Of a stretch of 64,000 nucleotides of DNA, positions 51,751 to 60,673 are shown in pieces. Under the pieces are notes generated by a model, which was given only the letters and a program-made list of their open reading frames with translations, ran no database searches and had not been told where the DNA came from. A program made the translations under genes and the position numbers. Source of the stretch: Poriferisodalis sp026713105 (lineage in GTDB: Bacteria; Actinomycetota; Acidimicrobiia; Acidimicrobiales; Poriferisodalaceae); the NCBI GenBank assembly GCA_965115995.1, contig OZ220472.1, forward strand, positions 434,001-498,000. The letters run 5' to 3'. How positions within the stretch are numbered: position 1 is the first letter of the stretch; each line of letters starts with the position of its first letter.

Positions 51751-52706
51751 GCACGCCGGCGGTCGAAGACGTGGCGGCCGACGTTGCGGAACCGCAACCG
51801 CTCGCACAGCCCTCCGCCCGGCTGGGAAAGCCGCGGATCGGACGTGCCGCGGCATGGGCATTCATGGTCGCCATCCTGATCGTCAGCGTGTTCCCATTCT
51901 GGTGGGCACTGCGCACTGGCCTGTCGACCAACGGTGAGCTCTTCGCCGGCGAGCAGAGCCTGCTGCCGGTCGGGTACACCGACAACAACTTCGAACGAGT
52001 CCTCGGCACCGCCAGCGACGAAGAGATCCTCGAGAGCCTCGGACGCCAGAACACCGGATCATTCGACTTCCTGCAGTCTTTGAAGGTCAGCGTCATCGTG
52101 TCGACGGCGGTGACCGTCGGGCAGGTGGCGTTCTCTGCCATGGCGGCCTATGCGTTCGCTCGCTTGAGGTTCCGGGGCCGCGACAAGCTGTTCTTCCTCT
52201 TTCTCAGCGGGCTCATGGTTCCGCCGGTCTTCACGCTCATTCCGAATCTGATCCTGGTCAAGAACCTGGGCTGGCTGAACAGCTACGCGGGAATCATTGC
52301 GCCGTTCTTCTTCATGACGCCATTTGCGGTGTTCTTCTTGCGGCAGTTCTTCCTGGGCATCAGTCGCGAGGTTGAGGAGGCAGCGCTGCTCGATGGCGCC
52401 GGGCACTTCAGGACGTTCTTCGGGATCATCGTGCCCATCAGCGCCGCTCCGCTCGCGACGCTCTCGATCCTCACCTACATCACTGCATGGAACGAGTTTC
52501 TCTGGCCTTTGGTGGTGGCTCGGGACCCGGCGCGCCAGCCGCTCACGGTGGCGCTAGGCCAATTCACGGCTCAGCAGCCGGGGACCTCCCCGGACTGGTC
52601 TGGCCTGATGGCGGGCACATTGCTCGCCGCTCTGCCGATCATCGTGATCTTCCTGGGCTTCGGCCGGAAGGTCGTCGACTCGATCGGCTTCTCGGGGATC
52701 AAGTGA
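51747..52706 (+). CDS. Sugar ABC transporter permease (MalG-like)
   Basis: A membrane protein of 319 residues overlapping the preceding gene by ATGA. The EAA loop is EVEEAALLDGAGHFRTFFGI followed by VPISAAPLATLS. The C-terminal GTLLAALPIIVIFLGFGRKV and VDSIGFSGIK are typical MalG endings. An N-terminal hydrophilic stretch of about 30 residues precedes the first span. Confidence 0.94.
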   Translation: MSTPAVEDVAADVAEPQPLAQPSARLGKPRIGRAAAWAFMVAILIVSVFPFWWALRTGLSTNGELFAGEQSLLPVGYTDNNFERVLGTASDEEILESLGRQNTGSFDFLQSLKVSVIVSTAVTVGQVAFSAMAAYAFARLRFRGRDKLFFLFLSGLMVPPVFTLIPNLILVKNLGWLNSYAGIIAPFFFMTPFAVFFLRQFFLGISREVEEAALLDGAGHFRTFFGIIVPISAAPLATLSILTYITAWNEFLWPLVVARDPARQPLTVALGQFTAQQPGTSPDWSGLMAGTLLAALPIIVIFLGFGRKVVDSIGFSGIK

Positions 52707-52767
52707 TCCCCGTCGACAGTCGAGGGCCCGCCGTGGGCCGTCGCTTACTCCTGGGAGGGAGAACCAG

Positions 52768-54183
52768 ATGACTAAAGCGCTATGGAGGCTGCTCGCAGTC
52801 CTTTTCGCATTCTCGCTAGTCGCCGCAGCGTGCGGCGGCGACGACGAAGCAGACGCCCCTGCGGCGACGGAGGCCCCGGGGGCGGACGACGCCGACTCCG
52901 ACGCTGACGACGACATGTCCGCCGAGGCAGTCGGCATCGAGTACTGGCTCTGGGACGGCAACCAGCAGCCCTTCTACGAGCAGTGCGCCGCCGACTTCGA
53001 GGCTGCCAATCCCGGCATCGACGTTGAGATCACCCAGTTCGGCTGGGGCGACTACTGGACAAATGTGACCGCGGGATTCGCTTCCGGCTCCGGTCCTGAC
53101 GTCTTCACCGATCACCTCGCCCGTTACCCGGAGTTCGTGGCCAGCGATGTCCTCGTTCCGCTGAATGACTTCGTCGACCGTGACGGCGTCGATACCGGCG
53201 CCTACTTCCCGGGTCTTGCTGAGCTGTGGGTAGACAACCATGGCAACCGCTACGGCCTGCCGAAGGACTTCGACACGATCGCGCTCGTGATGAACGCCGA
53301 CCACGTTGCCGGCGCAGGCGTGAGCGCTGCGGACTTCGCAGCAGCCGAGTGGAACCCCGACGACGGCGGCTCGTTCGGAGAGCTCATTCGCAAGCTGAGC
53401 GTCGATGCCAACGGCAACACCGGCGACTCGGCGGACTTCGATCCGGGCAACGTCGAGGTGTACGGCCTCGGCCTCGAGGGCAACTTTGGCGCATTCGGCC
53501 AGACAACTTTCTCGGCATTCGCTGCGTCGACCGGGTTCGAGTTCCTGGACGTGAATCCGTTCGGAGACTCGGCGAACTACGACGACGCGCGCTTGGCGGC
53601 CACCATCGACTGGTTTGCAAGGATGATCGAGGCCGGATACGTCGTGCCCATCGAAGACGTTGAGTCGCTCGGCGGCACCACCGTGTTCCAGAACGGCTCA
53701 GCCGCTGTCATGGCAGACGGCTCGTGGAAGATCGGAACCTACGTCGGCGCCGATACGCCGTTCGGCGTGGAATTCGCTCCCCTCCCGGTCGGACCGAGCG
53801 GTTCGCGCGCCTCGATGTTCAACGGCCTCGCCGATTCCATCAACAAGCACTCCGAACACCAAGAGGAGGCCTGGCAGTGGGTCAAGCACATGGCGTCGGC
53901 TGAATGCCAGAACGTCATCGGTGAGGGCGCAGTCGTGTTCCCGGCCATCCCCTCGGCTGCGGAGATCGCGATTGCTGCGCATCAGGCGAACGGCGTGGAC
54001 GTGACTGCGTTCACCGTGCATGTTGACGACGGCACCACGTTCCTGTTCCCGATCACCGACAGCGCCAGCCAGATAGAGGCCATCGTCGGCCCTGCCATGC
54101 AGGAGATCCTGCGCGGCCAGGCTGACGCTGCGGAGCGCCTTGGACAGGCATCGGACGAGGTCAACGCCGTCCTCGGTTCCTGA
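52768..54183 (+). CDS. Sugar-binding lipoprotein of ABC transporter
   Basis: A protein of 471 residues, the family 1 extracellular solute-binding fold. The lipoprotein signal is ALWRLLAVLFAFSLVAAACG with lipobox VAAAC, then an acidic tether (GGDDEADAPAATEAPGADDA). Binding-protein blocks include FEAANPGIDVEITQFGWGDY, GSGPDVFTDH, YGLPKDFDTIALVMN and AVMADGSWKIG. It would capture an alpha-galactoside outside the membrane; the specificity is inferred from the neighbouring GH4 enzyme. Confidence 0.93.
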   Translation: MTKALWRLLAVLFAFSLVAAACGGDDEADAPAATEAPGADDADSDADDDMSAEAVGIEYWLWDGNQQPFYEQCAADFEAANPGIDVEITQFGWGDYWTNVTAGFASGSGPDVFTDHLARYPEFVASDVLVPLNDFVDRDGVDTGAYFPGLAELWVDNHGNRYGLPKDFDTIALVMNADHVAGAGVSAADFAAAEWNPDDGGSFGELIRKLSVDANGNTGDSADFDPGNVEVYGLGLEGNFGAFGQTTFSAFAASTGFEFLDVNPFGDSANYDDARLAATIDWFARMIEAGYVVPIEDVESLGGTTVFQNGSAAVMADGSWKIGTYVGADTPFGVEFAPLPVGPSGSRASMFNGLADSINKHSEHQEEAWQWVKHMASAECQNVIGEGAVVFPAIPSAAEIAIAAHQANGVDVTAFTVHVDDGTTFLFPITDSASQIEAIVGPAMQEILRGQADAAERLGQASDEVNAVLGS

Positions 54184-54228
54184 TGGTTGTCTGCCCTCCC
54201 AGCTGAGTTCGGATCGGAGGTGCCGGTG

Positions 54229-56019
54229 ATGTCGACGAGTGACCTCCCGTACTCTTCGACGCGCCGGTGGTCCCCGATCCGCCTCCACGCTGGTGCCGGC
54301 CGGAGCGTGCCTCCGCGATGGTCGATTCGCCCGGCCGGTATCAGCGTGCTGCTGGCGTTGGCAGCACTGATCGGGAGCGCTTGTGGTCAGTCCTCAACGG
54401 CCATGGGGGTCTCGGGGATGACTGCCGAAACGTCGCCGCACGCCGATAGCGGGGTGTGTGAAGGCCGGTTTGTGCCGCTCGACCTCGAGCACCACACACG
54501 CGGCCCTGGCGCCAGCCGTTCCATGTTCGACGGTATGGGCGCCGGACTGGGCGTCGGCGATGTGGACTCCGACGGAGACGATGACATCGTGCTGGCGAAC
54601 ATCAGTGGCGAGACCTCGCTGCTGTGGAACGAAGGCAACCTGCATTTCCGCCGCGATTCACTCATCGAAGGCCGGTTCCGTCAGGTGGCGATCGTCGACA
54701 GCGACGGCGACGGCAGCAATGACGTCGTGCTTACGACCGGCGTCGGCCGTCCGCTGGCCATGCGCAACACCGGGGCGGGGTCGACAGCTGCTGAACGCTT
54801 CGAGCGGAATGAGATCGTCGGATTGGATGCCTACACCTACTCGATGGCGTGGGGCGATCTCGGCGGGGACGGAGATCTCGACGCCGTGACCGGTGCCTAC
54901 AACGCAGAGCTCACTGCTGAGCGTCGCCTGAACCTCGGAAACAAGGGTGGTGTGGGGCTCTTCGAGCGCAGCGGGAGCACATTTGCTCACACACAGCTCG
55001 CACCCGAATCCCAGGCACTCGCAACGCGCATCGGTGACATCGACGGCGACGGCCGGGTCGACATCTTCGTCGGCAACGACTTGGCGACACCCGACTACGT
55101 GTGGTTCGCAGGCGCTGATGGTGCATGGGAGCAGGCGTCGCCGTTTTCCCAGACCGCCTTCAGCACGATGGGAGTCGACGCCGGCGACATCGACAATGAC
55201 GGCGACCTGGACCTGTTCGCCACCGACATGAAGCCGATGGACGATCGCCCTGAGACCCTCGACGCATATGCGGCGGTTCAAGCTGACATCGACGCCTCGC
55301 CCACCGACGACATCCAGAAGCCGGAGAACGTACTGTTGCTGTCGCGAGGCGACGGCTACGACAGCGATGCGCTCTCATTCGGTGTCGAAGCCACCGGGTG
55401 GAGCTGGTCTGGTCTCTTCGGTGATCTCGACAACGACGGGTTCCAGGATCTCTACGTCGTCAACGGCATGGTGGCCGAGAATCTGTTCGGACATCTTCCC
55501 GACGCCAGCCTGATCGAGCCCAACCAAGCATTCCGCAACGTGGGAGGCGAGCGATTCGAGCCGGCTTCGGGCTGGGGGCTCGATGACACGACGGGTGGTC
55601 GAGGCATGGCGTTCGCCGATTTCGACCTCGACGGAGATCTCGACATTGTCGTGAACAACCTCAACGCACCGTCGCGGCTGTACGAGAACCGGCTGTGCGC
55701 AGGGAACTCTGTGACTGTGGCATTGCAGTGGGCCGGAACGGGCAACACCGCGGCGTGGGGCGCAGTCGTCAAGCTGCGCCGCCGTGACGTCGGCACGCTC
55801 GTGCGCACTGTCGAATCGTCACGCGGCTACCTCTCAGGCGCGTCAGCGGTCTTGCACTTCGGCGTGGGCGAAACATCTGGCCCTGTCGAGATCGAGGTGA
55901 CGTGGCCCGATGGCGAAATCGACAAGACCGGCGACGTTGACGTGAACCGTCATGTCACTATCACCCGGACAACAGGGACAGGCACCCGGCTACAGGGGCA
56001 GCATCGCGATGAGTCCTGA
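54229..56019 (+). CDS. FG-GAP/VCBS repeat lipoprotein with ASPIC/UnbV domain
   Basis: A protein of 596 residues from ATG 54229, chosen because GGAGG lies 8 nt upstream. A long basic N-region and a hydrophobic core (AGISVLLALAALIGSACG) end in a lipobox-like GSAC. Repeated calcium-binding FG-GAP blades follow (GVGDVDSDGDDDIVLANI, IGDIDGDGRVDIFVGNDLA, GDLDNDGFQDLYVVNGM, DFDLDGDLDIVVNNLN), forming a probable beta-propeller. The C-terminus is the UnbV domain (LRTV-type VESSRGYLSGASAVLHFGVG, VEIEVTWPDGEID). It may bind glycans at the surface. It lies inside the ABC operon between binding protein and ATPase. Confidence 0.85.
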   Translation: MSTSDLPYSSTRRWSPIRLHAGAGRSVPPRWSIRPAGISVLLALAALIGSACGQSSTAMGVSGMTAETSPHADSGVCEGRFVPLDLEHHTRGPGASRSMFDGMGAGLGVGDVDSDGDDDIVLANISGETSLLWNEGNLHFRRDSLIEGRFRQVAIVDSDGDGSNDVVLTTGVGRPLAMRNTGAGSTAAERFERNEIVGLDAYTYSMAWGDLGGDGDLDAVTGAYNAELTAERRLNLGNKGGVGLFERSGSTFAHTQLAPESQALATRIGDIDGDGRVDIFVGNDLATPDYVWFAGADGAWEQASPFSQTAFSTMGVDAGDIDNDGDLDLFATDMKPMDDRPETLDAYAAVQADIDASPTDDIQKPENVLLLSRGDGYDSDALSFGVEATGWSWSGLFGDLDNDGFQDLYVVNGMVAENLFGHLPDASLIEPNQAFRNVGGERFEPASGWGLDDTTGGRGMAFADFDLDGDLDIVVNNLNAPSRLYENRLCAGNSVTVALQWAGTGNTAAWGAVVKLRRRDVGTLVRTVESSRGYLSGASAVLHFGVGETSGPVEIEVTWPDGEIDKTGDVDVNRHVTITRTTGTGTRLQGQHRDES

Positions 56020-56596
56020 ACACTCCGTGCAGCCGGGCTCGCCGGTCGAGCGCCGTCGCGACGCTGCGGTGCACCTCACCCCGCTGCTTGCGGCCGCGGC
56101 GGCGGTGACAGTGATCGGCCGACCGGCGGTCTGGGCTGCCCCAGCGCTCGTGCTGGGGCCGCTCGTCGGCGGAGTCCTGACGCGCGGCCGAGATGTCGGC
56201 AGGAGACATCGGCTTCGGGCCATCGACTTCAACGCGACTGTCGCGCTCGCTGCATTGGTCTTGTGGGGAGTTCTGGAACTCGGCACACGAATCGAGTTGC
56301 TCGGCATCCTCGTGCCGGTCGGCGTGCTGCTGCTGTCACTGCTGTGGCTGAATTGGCTGCTGATGATCGCGATTGCTGTGAACCGGGCGAGATACGGAGA
56401 GCTGTTCGAACCACCGTGGGTCGTGCCGTTCGCGCGCTGGAGAGACGGACAAAGCCCACGGGCCATAGAGGCGGCGCCGAAGGGCGCAGCCGTGGCCCGA
56501 GCGGCCCGTGAGCGCAGCGAACAAGAGCGGGAGACAACTGGTGCCGCAACCGGAACGAATCCCAATCCGCGCGGCCCAATAGCGAAGGAGAATTGA
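56009..56596 (+). CDS. Small membrane protein of the sugar operon
   Basis: A protein of 195 residues that overlaps the preceding gene by 11 nt. Three or four membrane segments span about residues 25-130 (LTPLLAAAAAVTVIG, ATVALAALVLWGVLELG, LLGILVPVGVLLLSLLWLNW), resembling the DUF4870 layout, followed by PFARWRDGQSPRAIEA and a charged tail. Function is unknown. The ATPase gene starts 1 nt after its stop, so it is part of the operon. Confidence 0.65.
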   Translation: MSPEHSVQPGSPVERRRDAAVHLTPLLAAAAAVTVIGRPAVWAAPALVLGPLVGGVLTRGRDVGRRHRLRAIDFNATVALAALVLWGVLELGTRIELLGILVPVGVLLLSLLWLNWLLMIAIAVNRARYGELFEPPWVVPFARWRDGQSPRAIEAAPKGAAVARAARERSEQERETTGAATGTNPNPRGPIAKEN

Positions 56597-56597
56597 C

Positions 56598-57764
56598 ATG
56601 GCGACGGTTGAGCTCGCTGAGCTGACGAAGGTGTATCCGGGCGGCGTCACCGCCGTGAACGCCATGAGCCTGAGTATCGATGACGGTGAGTTCGTCGTGT
56701 TTGTCGGTCCATCGGGCTGCGGCAAGTCGACGGCGCTGCGCATGGTCGCCGGTCTCGAGGAAATTTCCAGCGGGACCCTGCGAATCGGCAATGCCGACAT
56801 GACCAAGGTGCATCCGCGAGATCGCGACATCGCCATGGTCTTCCAGAACTATGCGCTGTACCCGCATCTCACGGTGCGCAAGAACATCGCCTATCCGCTG
56901 AAGCTGTCGAAGACACCAAAGTCCGAGATCGACGAGCGGGTTCAGCGGACAGCCGAAGTGCTGCATCTGACGGAGTATCTCGACCGCAAACCGGCGGCGC
57001 TGTCAGGCGGACAGCGCCAGCGCGTCGCCATGGGACGGGCAATTGTGCGCGAACCGGCGGTGTTTCTCATGGACGAGCCGCTGTCAAATCTCGATGCGAA
57101 GCTGCGCGTGTACATGCGCAGCGAGATCTCCCGAATCCAGCAAGATCTCGGCGTCACCACCGTCTATGTCACCCACGATCAGGTCGAGGCGATGACCATG
57201 GGTGATCGGGTGGCCGTGCTCAACGGCGGCGTGCTCCAGCAAGTCGACAAACCCTCCGTGCTCTACCGCCAGCCCGAGAACATGTTTGTCGCAGGATTCG
57301 TCGGATCACCGGCGATGAATCTCTTCGAGTCGGTGATCTCGATCGGCGATGCCGCGATCACCGTGGAGATGGCTGATCAAACGGTTGAAATGCCGCTCTC
57401 GTTTCTTGATGACTGTCCGGCGCTGCGCGCCCACGAAGGCAAGCGTCTGGTTTGTGGCATCCGGCCCGATGACGTCTACGACGCTGCACTGGCCCCGGAG
57501 GGGGGTCAGCGGATCAGCGCCAACGTGCAACTGCTCGAGGAACTCGGATCTGAGATCGTGGCTCATCTCGACATCGGTGTTCAACGTGTCGAATCTGGCG
57601 GCCCGACGACCGATGCGGATGACTCCGAAGACCTCGGCAGCGCCTTCTTGGGCCGGTTTGCCCAGCAGAGCGAGGCGCGCGTCGGTCAGCGCATCGAGAT
57701 CGCCATCGACGTGTCGGCGCTGCATTTCTTCGATATGGCGACTGGCAGCGTTATTCGCGACTGA
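56598..57764 (+). CDS. Sugar ABC transporter ATPase (MsmK/UgpC-like)
   Basis: A protein of 388 residues. Walker A GPSGCGKSTALRMVAGLEE, Q-loop MVFQNYALYPHLTV, signature LSGGQRQRVAMGRAIV, Walker B FLMDEPLSNLDAKLR and switch His in VYVTHDQVEAMT are all intact. The C-terminal OB-type regulatory domain (VCGIRPDDVYDA-like, GIRPDDV) is present and carries a short acidic insert. It is the energising subunit for the two permeases and often serves several sugar systems. Confidence 0.95.
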   Translation: MATVELAELTKVYPGGVTAVNAMSLSIDDGEFVVFVGPSGCGKSTALRMVAGLEEISSGTLRIGNADMTKVHPRDRDIAMVFQNYALYPHLTVRKNIAYPLKLSKTPKSEIDERVQRTAEVLHLTEYLDRKPAALSGGQRQRVAMGRAIVREPAVFLMDEPLSNLDAKLRVYMRSEISRIQQDLGVTTVYVTHDQVEAMTMGDRVAVLNGGVLQQVDKPSVLYRQPENMFVAGFVGSPAMNLFESVISIGDAAITVEMADQTVEMPLSFLDDCPALRAHEGKRLVCGIRPDDVYDAALAPEGGQRISANVQLLEELGSEIVAHLDIGVQRVESGGPTTDADDSEDLGSAFLGRFAQQSEARVGQRIEIAIDVSALHFFDMATGSVIRD

Positions 57765-57819
57765 ACCGTCTGCAGCGGCCAGCGGGTCGCCCGAGACGCA
57801 CCACTAGCGTGCGAATCGC

Positions 57820-57924
57820 ATGCCGGTGCTGCTGGGTGCTGCGGCGTCGGTATTAATCGGCGTATCCGACTACTTCGGTCGTTACTGCAGCCGGCGCGCT
57901 CGGGCCATGACCGCCATGGGCTGA
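57820..57924 (+). pseudogene. DMT/EamA transporter N-terminal fragment
   Basis: A 34-residue frame reads MPVLLGAAASVLIGVSDYFG and continues RYCSRRARAMTAMG before a TGA. This is the first membrane helix of EamA-type transporters (the SDYFGRYCSRR part), with the remainder missing. The rest of 57765-58057 holds no other recognisable element. Confidence 0.5.
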
Positions 57925-58057
57925 GCTCGACAAGGTTCCGCATCGCGGACATGCCCGCATTCGTCATGTGAATTACTCGCATGGTTTAGGTCAGTTCCAT
58001 GAGAGATACTGTGCAATTGGGGAGCAGTCGCACGGCAAGGGGGTTCGGGAAACGGCA

Positions 58058-59731
58058 ATGGCGTACTTCGATTTGGGCTCGTATCACTGGCCGGTGACGA
58101 CGCCCGACGCTGAAGCCCAGCTCTGGTTCGACCGCGGCATGGCTTGGTGCTACGGCTTCCACCACGAAGAGGCGATCGCCTGTTTCGAGCGAGCACTGCT
58201 CCACGATGTCAACTTCGCGATGGCCCACTGGGGCATCGCGTATGCCATCGGGCCGAACTACAACAAGGCGTGGGAAGAGTTCGATGAGGACGACCTGCGC
58301 ACCTCACTGGCACGGGCCCGCGCCCAAACGGCCTTCGCTGTATCGACTTCTGCAGAAACCAGCGACCTCGAGCAGGCGCTGATAGGCGCGCTGGCGCGTC
58401 GCTACCCGTCTGATCCCCGCGAACCAGGCCCCGACGACTTCCGGCGCTGGAATGACGCGTATGCGGATGCGATGCGCGAGGTGTACCGGACCTACGGCGA
58501 CGACCTCGACGTCTGCTCGCTGTTCGCCGAAGCGATCATGAACCGGACCCCGTGGGGGCTGTGGGACCTGGTCACCCGCGAACCTGCCGAAGGCGCAGGC
58601 ACCCTCGAAGCAGTCGACGTGCTCGAGACGGCATTCGAGAGACTCGACGCCGCAGGCGCCAACAATCACCTCGGCCTGTTGCACATGTACATCCACCTCA
58701 TGGAGATGTCGCCGCATCCCGAGCGGGCCTTGGCTGCCGGCGACCGGCTCGTCGAACTGGCGCCCGATGCTGGGCACCTGGTGCACATGCCCACCCATAT
58801 CGACGTGCTGTGCGGTCACTACCACAACGTCGTCACACGCAACTCAGCGGCGATCATCGCCGATCGGAAGTACCTGGATCTCAAGGGTCCGATGAACTTC
58901 TATTCGGCGTACCGCTGCCACGACTACCACTTCAAGGTGTACGGGGCGATGCTGGCCGGCCAGTACGCCCCGGCCCTCGAAGCTGCCGAAGAGATGAACC
59001 GCACGCTGCCCGAGGAGCTGTTGCGAACTGGCTCGCCGCCGATGGCCGACTGGCTCGAGGGATTCGTGGCGATCAAGCAGCACGTGTTCGTGCGATTCGG
59101 CAAGTGGCACGAGATCCTCGATCAGCACCTGCCGTTCGACCAGCAGTTCTATTGCGTGACCACGGCCATGATGCGCTACGCGCGCACCGTTGCATACGCC
59201 TCGCTGAACCAGGTCGACGACGCGCTGGCCGAACGTGAGGCGTTTATGACGGCCAAGGCTCATGTGCTGCCGAGCCGGACGCTGTTCAACAACACCGGCC
59301 TGGACATCCTGGCCGTGGCCGAAGCCATGCTGTACGGCGAAGTCGAGTATCGGCTCGGCAACTTTGACGTCGCCTTCGCGCATCTGCGGCGGGCGGTAGA
59401 GCTCGACGACAACCTGCCCTATGACGAGCCTTGGGGCTGGATGCAGCCGGCGCGTCACGCCCTGGCCGCGTTGCTGTCAGAACAGGGCCAGTTCGAAGAG
59501 GCCGAGGCGCTGTACCGAGCCGACCTGGGCCTGGATGACCAGCTGCGGCGCCCCTGCCAGCATCCCGACAACGTCTGGAGCCTCCACGGCTTGCACGAGT
59601 GCCTCGTCTGGCGCAACGAGAAGGTGGAAGAGCCGCTGATCCGCCAGCGTCGTGACCTCGCCGTTGCACGGGCAGATGTGCCCATCACGGCGTCCTGCTT
59701 CTGCCGCCTCGAGGCCGCTGCATCGGGGTGA
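58058..59731 (+). CDS. TPR-repeat protein of unknown function
   Basis: A protein of 557 residues from ATG 58058; no signal peptide or membrane span. Tetratricopeptide-like helical pairs are scattered through it: AQLWFDRGMAWCYGFHHEEA, IACFERALLHDVNFAMAHWG, GQYAPALEAAEEMN, GNFDVAFAHLRRAVELDD and QGQFEEAEALYRADLGLDD. The middle is His-rich (LLHMYIHLMEMSP, HMPTHIDVLCGHYH), reminiscent of a metal site. The family is common but uncharacterised. It starts 26 nt before the MoxR gene. Confidence 0.75.
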   Translation: MAYFDLGSYHWPVTTPDAEAQLWFDRGMAWCYGFHHEEAIACFERALLHDVNFAMAHWGIAYAIGPNYNKAWEEFDEDDLRTSLARARAQTAFAVSTSAETSDLEQALIGALARRYPSDPREPGPDDFRRWNDAYADAMREVYRTYGDDLDVCSLFAEAIMNRTPWGLWDLVTREPAEGAGTLEAVDVLETAFERLDAAGANNHLGLLHMYIHLMEMSPHPERALAAGDRLVELAPDAGHLVHMPTHIDVLCGHYHNVVTRNSAAIIADRKYLDLKGPMNFYSAYRCHDYHFKVYGAMLAGQYAPALEAAEEMNRTLPEELLRTGSPPMADWLEGFVAIKQHVFVRFGKWHEILDQHLPFDQQFYCVTTAMMRYARTVAYASLNQVDDALAEREAFMTAKAHVLPSRTLFNNTGLDILAVAEAMLYGEVEYRLGNFDVAFAHLRRAVELDDNLPYDEPWGWMQPARHALAALLSEQGQFEEAEALYRADLGLDDQLRRPCQHPDNVWSLHGLHECLVWRNEKVEEPLIRQRRDLAVARADVPITASCFCRLEAAASG

Positions 59732-59756
59732 ATGCCAGGGCGTAGCCTTGGCCGCT

Positions 59757-60662
59757 GTGTTCACGGCGCCCAGTACCACTGCTGATGTCTCCGCGGCGTT
59801 GACCAAGCACGGGTATCTGCCCGATGAGGGCCTCTCGACGGTGGTGTACCTCTCGCTCACGATGGGTCGGCCGCTGTTCCTCGAGGGCGACGCTGGCGTC
59901 GGCAAGACCGAGCTGGCCAAGGTGCTCGCGGCTTGGATAGGCGGCGACTTCATCCGCCTGCAGTGCTACGAGGGCATCGATGCTGCCCAGGCGCTTTACG
60001 AATGGGACTACACACGCCAGCTCCTCCACCTGCGCACTGCGGAGGCTGCGGGACGTGCCGCTTCCGACGCCGAGGCCATCGAGGATGAGCTGTATTCGGA
60101 GCGCTTCCTGATTCGCCGGCCGCTGCTGCGGGCCATCGACCACGACGACGCCACGCCCGCTGTGCTGCTGATCGACGAAGTCGACCGCGCGGACGACGAA
60201 TTCGAGGCATTTCTGCTCGAGGTGCTGTCGGATTTCACCGTCACCGTGCCCGAGCTGGGCACGATCACGGCGGCCCAGCCGCCGCTTGTGGTGGTCACCT
60301 CTAACCGCACCCGCGACGTGCACGATGCCCTCAAGAGACGCTGCCTGTATCACTGGGTGTCGCATCCCTCGGTGGAGCGGGAGGTTGAGATTGTCAAGCT
60401 CAAGCTGCCCGACGTGGACGGCGCGCTCGCTCGGCAAGTGGCGTCGGCTGTGTCGGTCATGCGCGAGATGCGGCTGTACAAACCGCCCGGTGTGGCCGAG
60501 ACCATCGACTGGGCAACGGCCTTGGGACGTCTCGGAGCTGCCGAGCTCGATACCCCCATGCTGGAAGCCACGCTGGGAACGGTGCTGAAGTATCGCGAGG
60601 ACCAGCAGCGAGTCACCTCGGTGGGCATGGAGATGATCATGGCCGCCGTGGCTGAGGCCTGA
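59757..60662 (+). CDS. MoxR-type AAA+ ATPase (CoxD-like)
   Basis: A protein of 301 residues from GTG 59757. Walker A is LEGDAGVGKTELAKVL, Walker B is AVLLIDEVDRADDEFEAFL, sensor 1 is VVVTSNRTRDVHDALKRRC. The nearest functional relatives are the CoxD chaperones that mature the Cu-Mo site of CO dehydrogenase. The VWA partner gene follows after 11 nt and XdhC-type genes follow, supporting a role in molybdenum-enzyme assembly. Confidence 0.9.
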   Translation: MFTAPSTTADVSAALTKHGYLPDEGLSTVVYLSLTMGRPLFLEGDAGVGKTELAKVLAAWIGGDFIRLQCYEGIDAAQALYEWDYTRQLLHLRTAEAAGRAASDAEAIEDELYSERFLIRRPLLRAIDHDDATPAVLLIDEVDRADDEFEAFLLEVLSDFTVTVPELGTITAAQPPLVVVTSNRTRDVHDALKRRCLYHWVSHPSVEREVEIVKLKLPDVDGALARQVASAVSVMREMRLYKPPGVAETIDWATALGRLGAAELDTPMLEATLGTVLKYREDQQRVTSVGMEMIMAAVAEA

Positions 60663-60673
60663 TTGAGCAAGCC

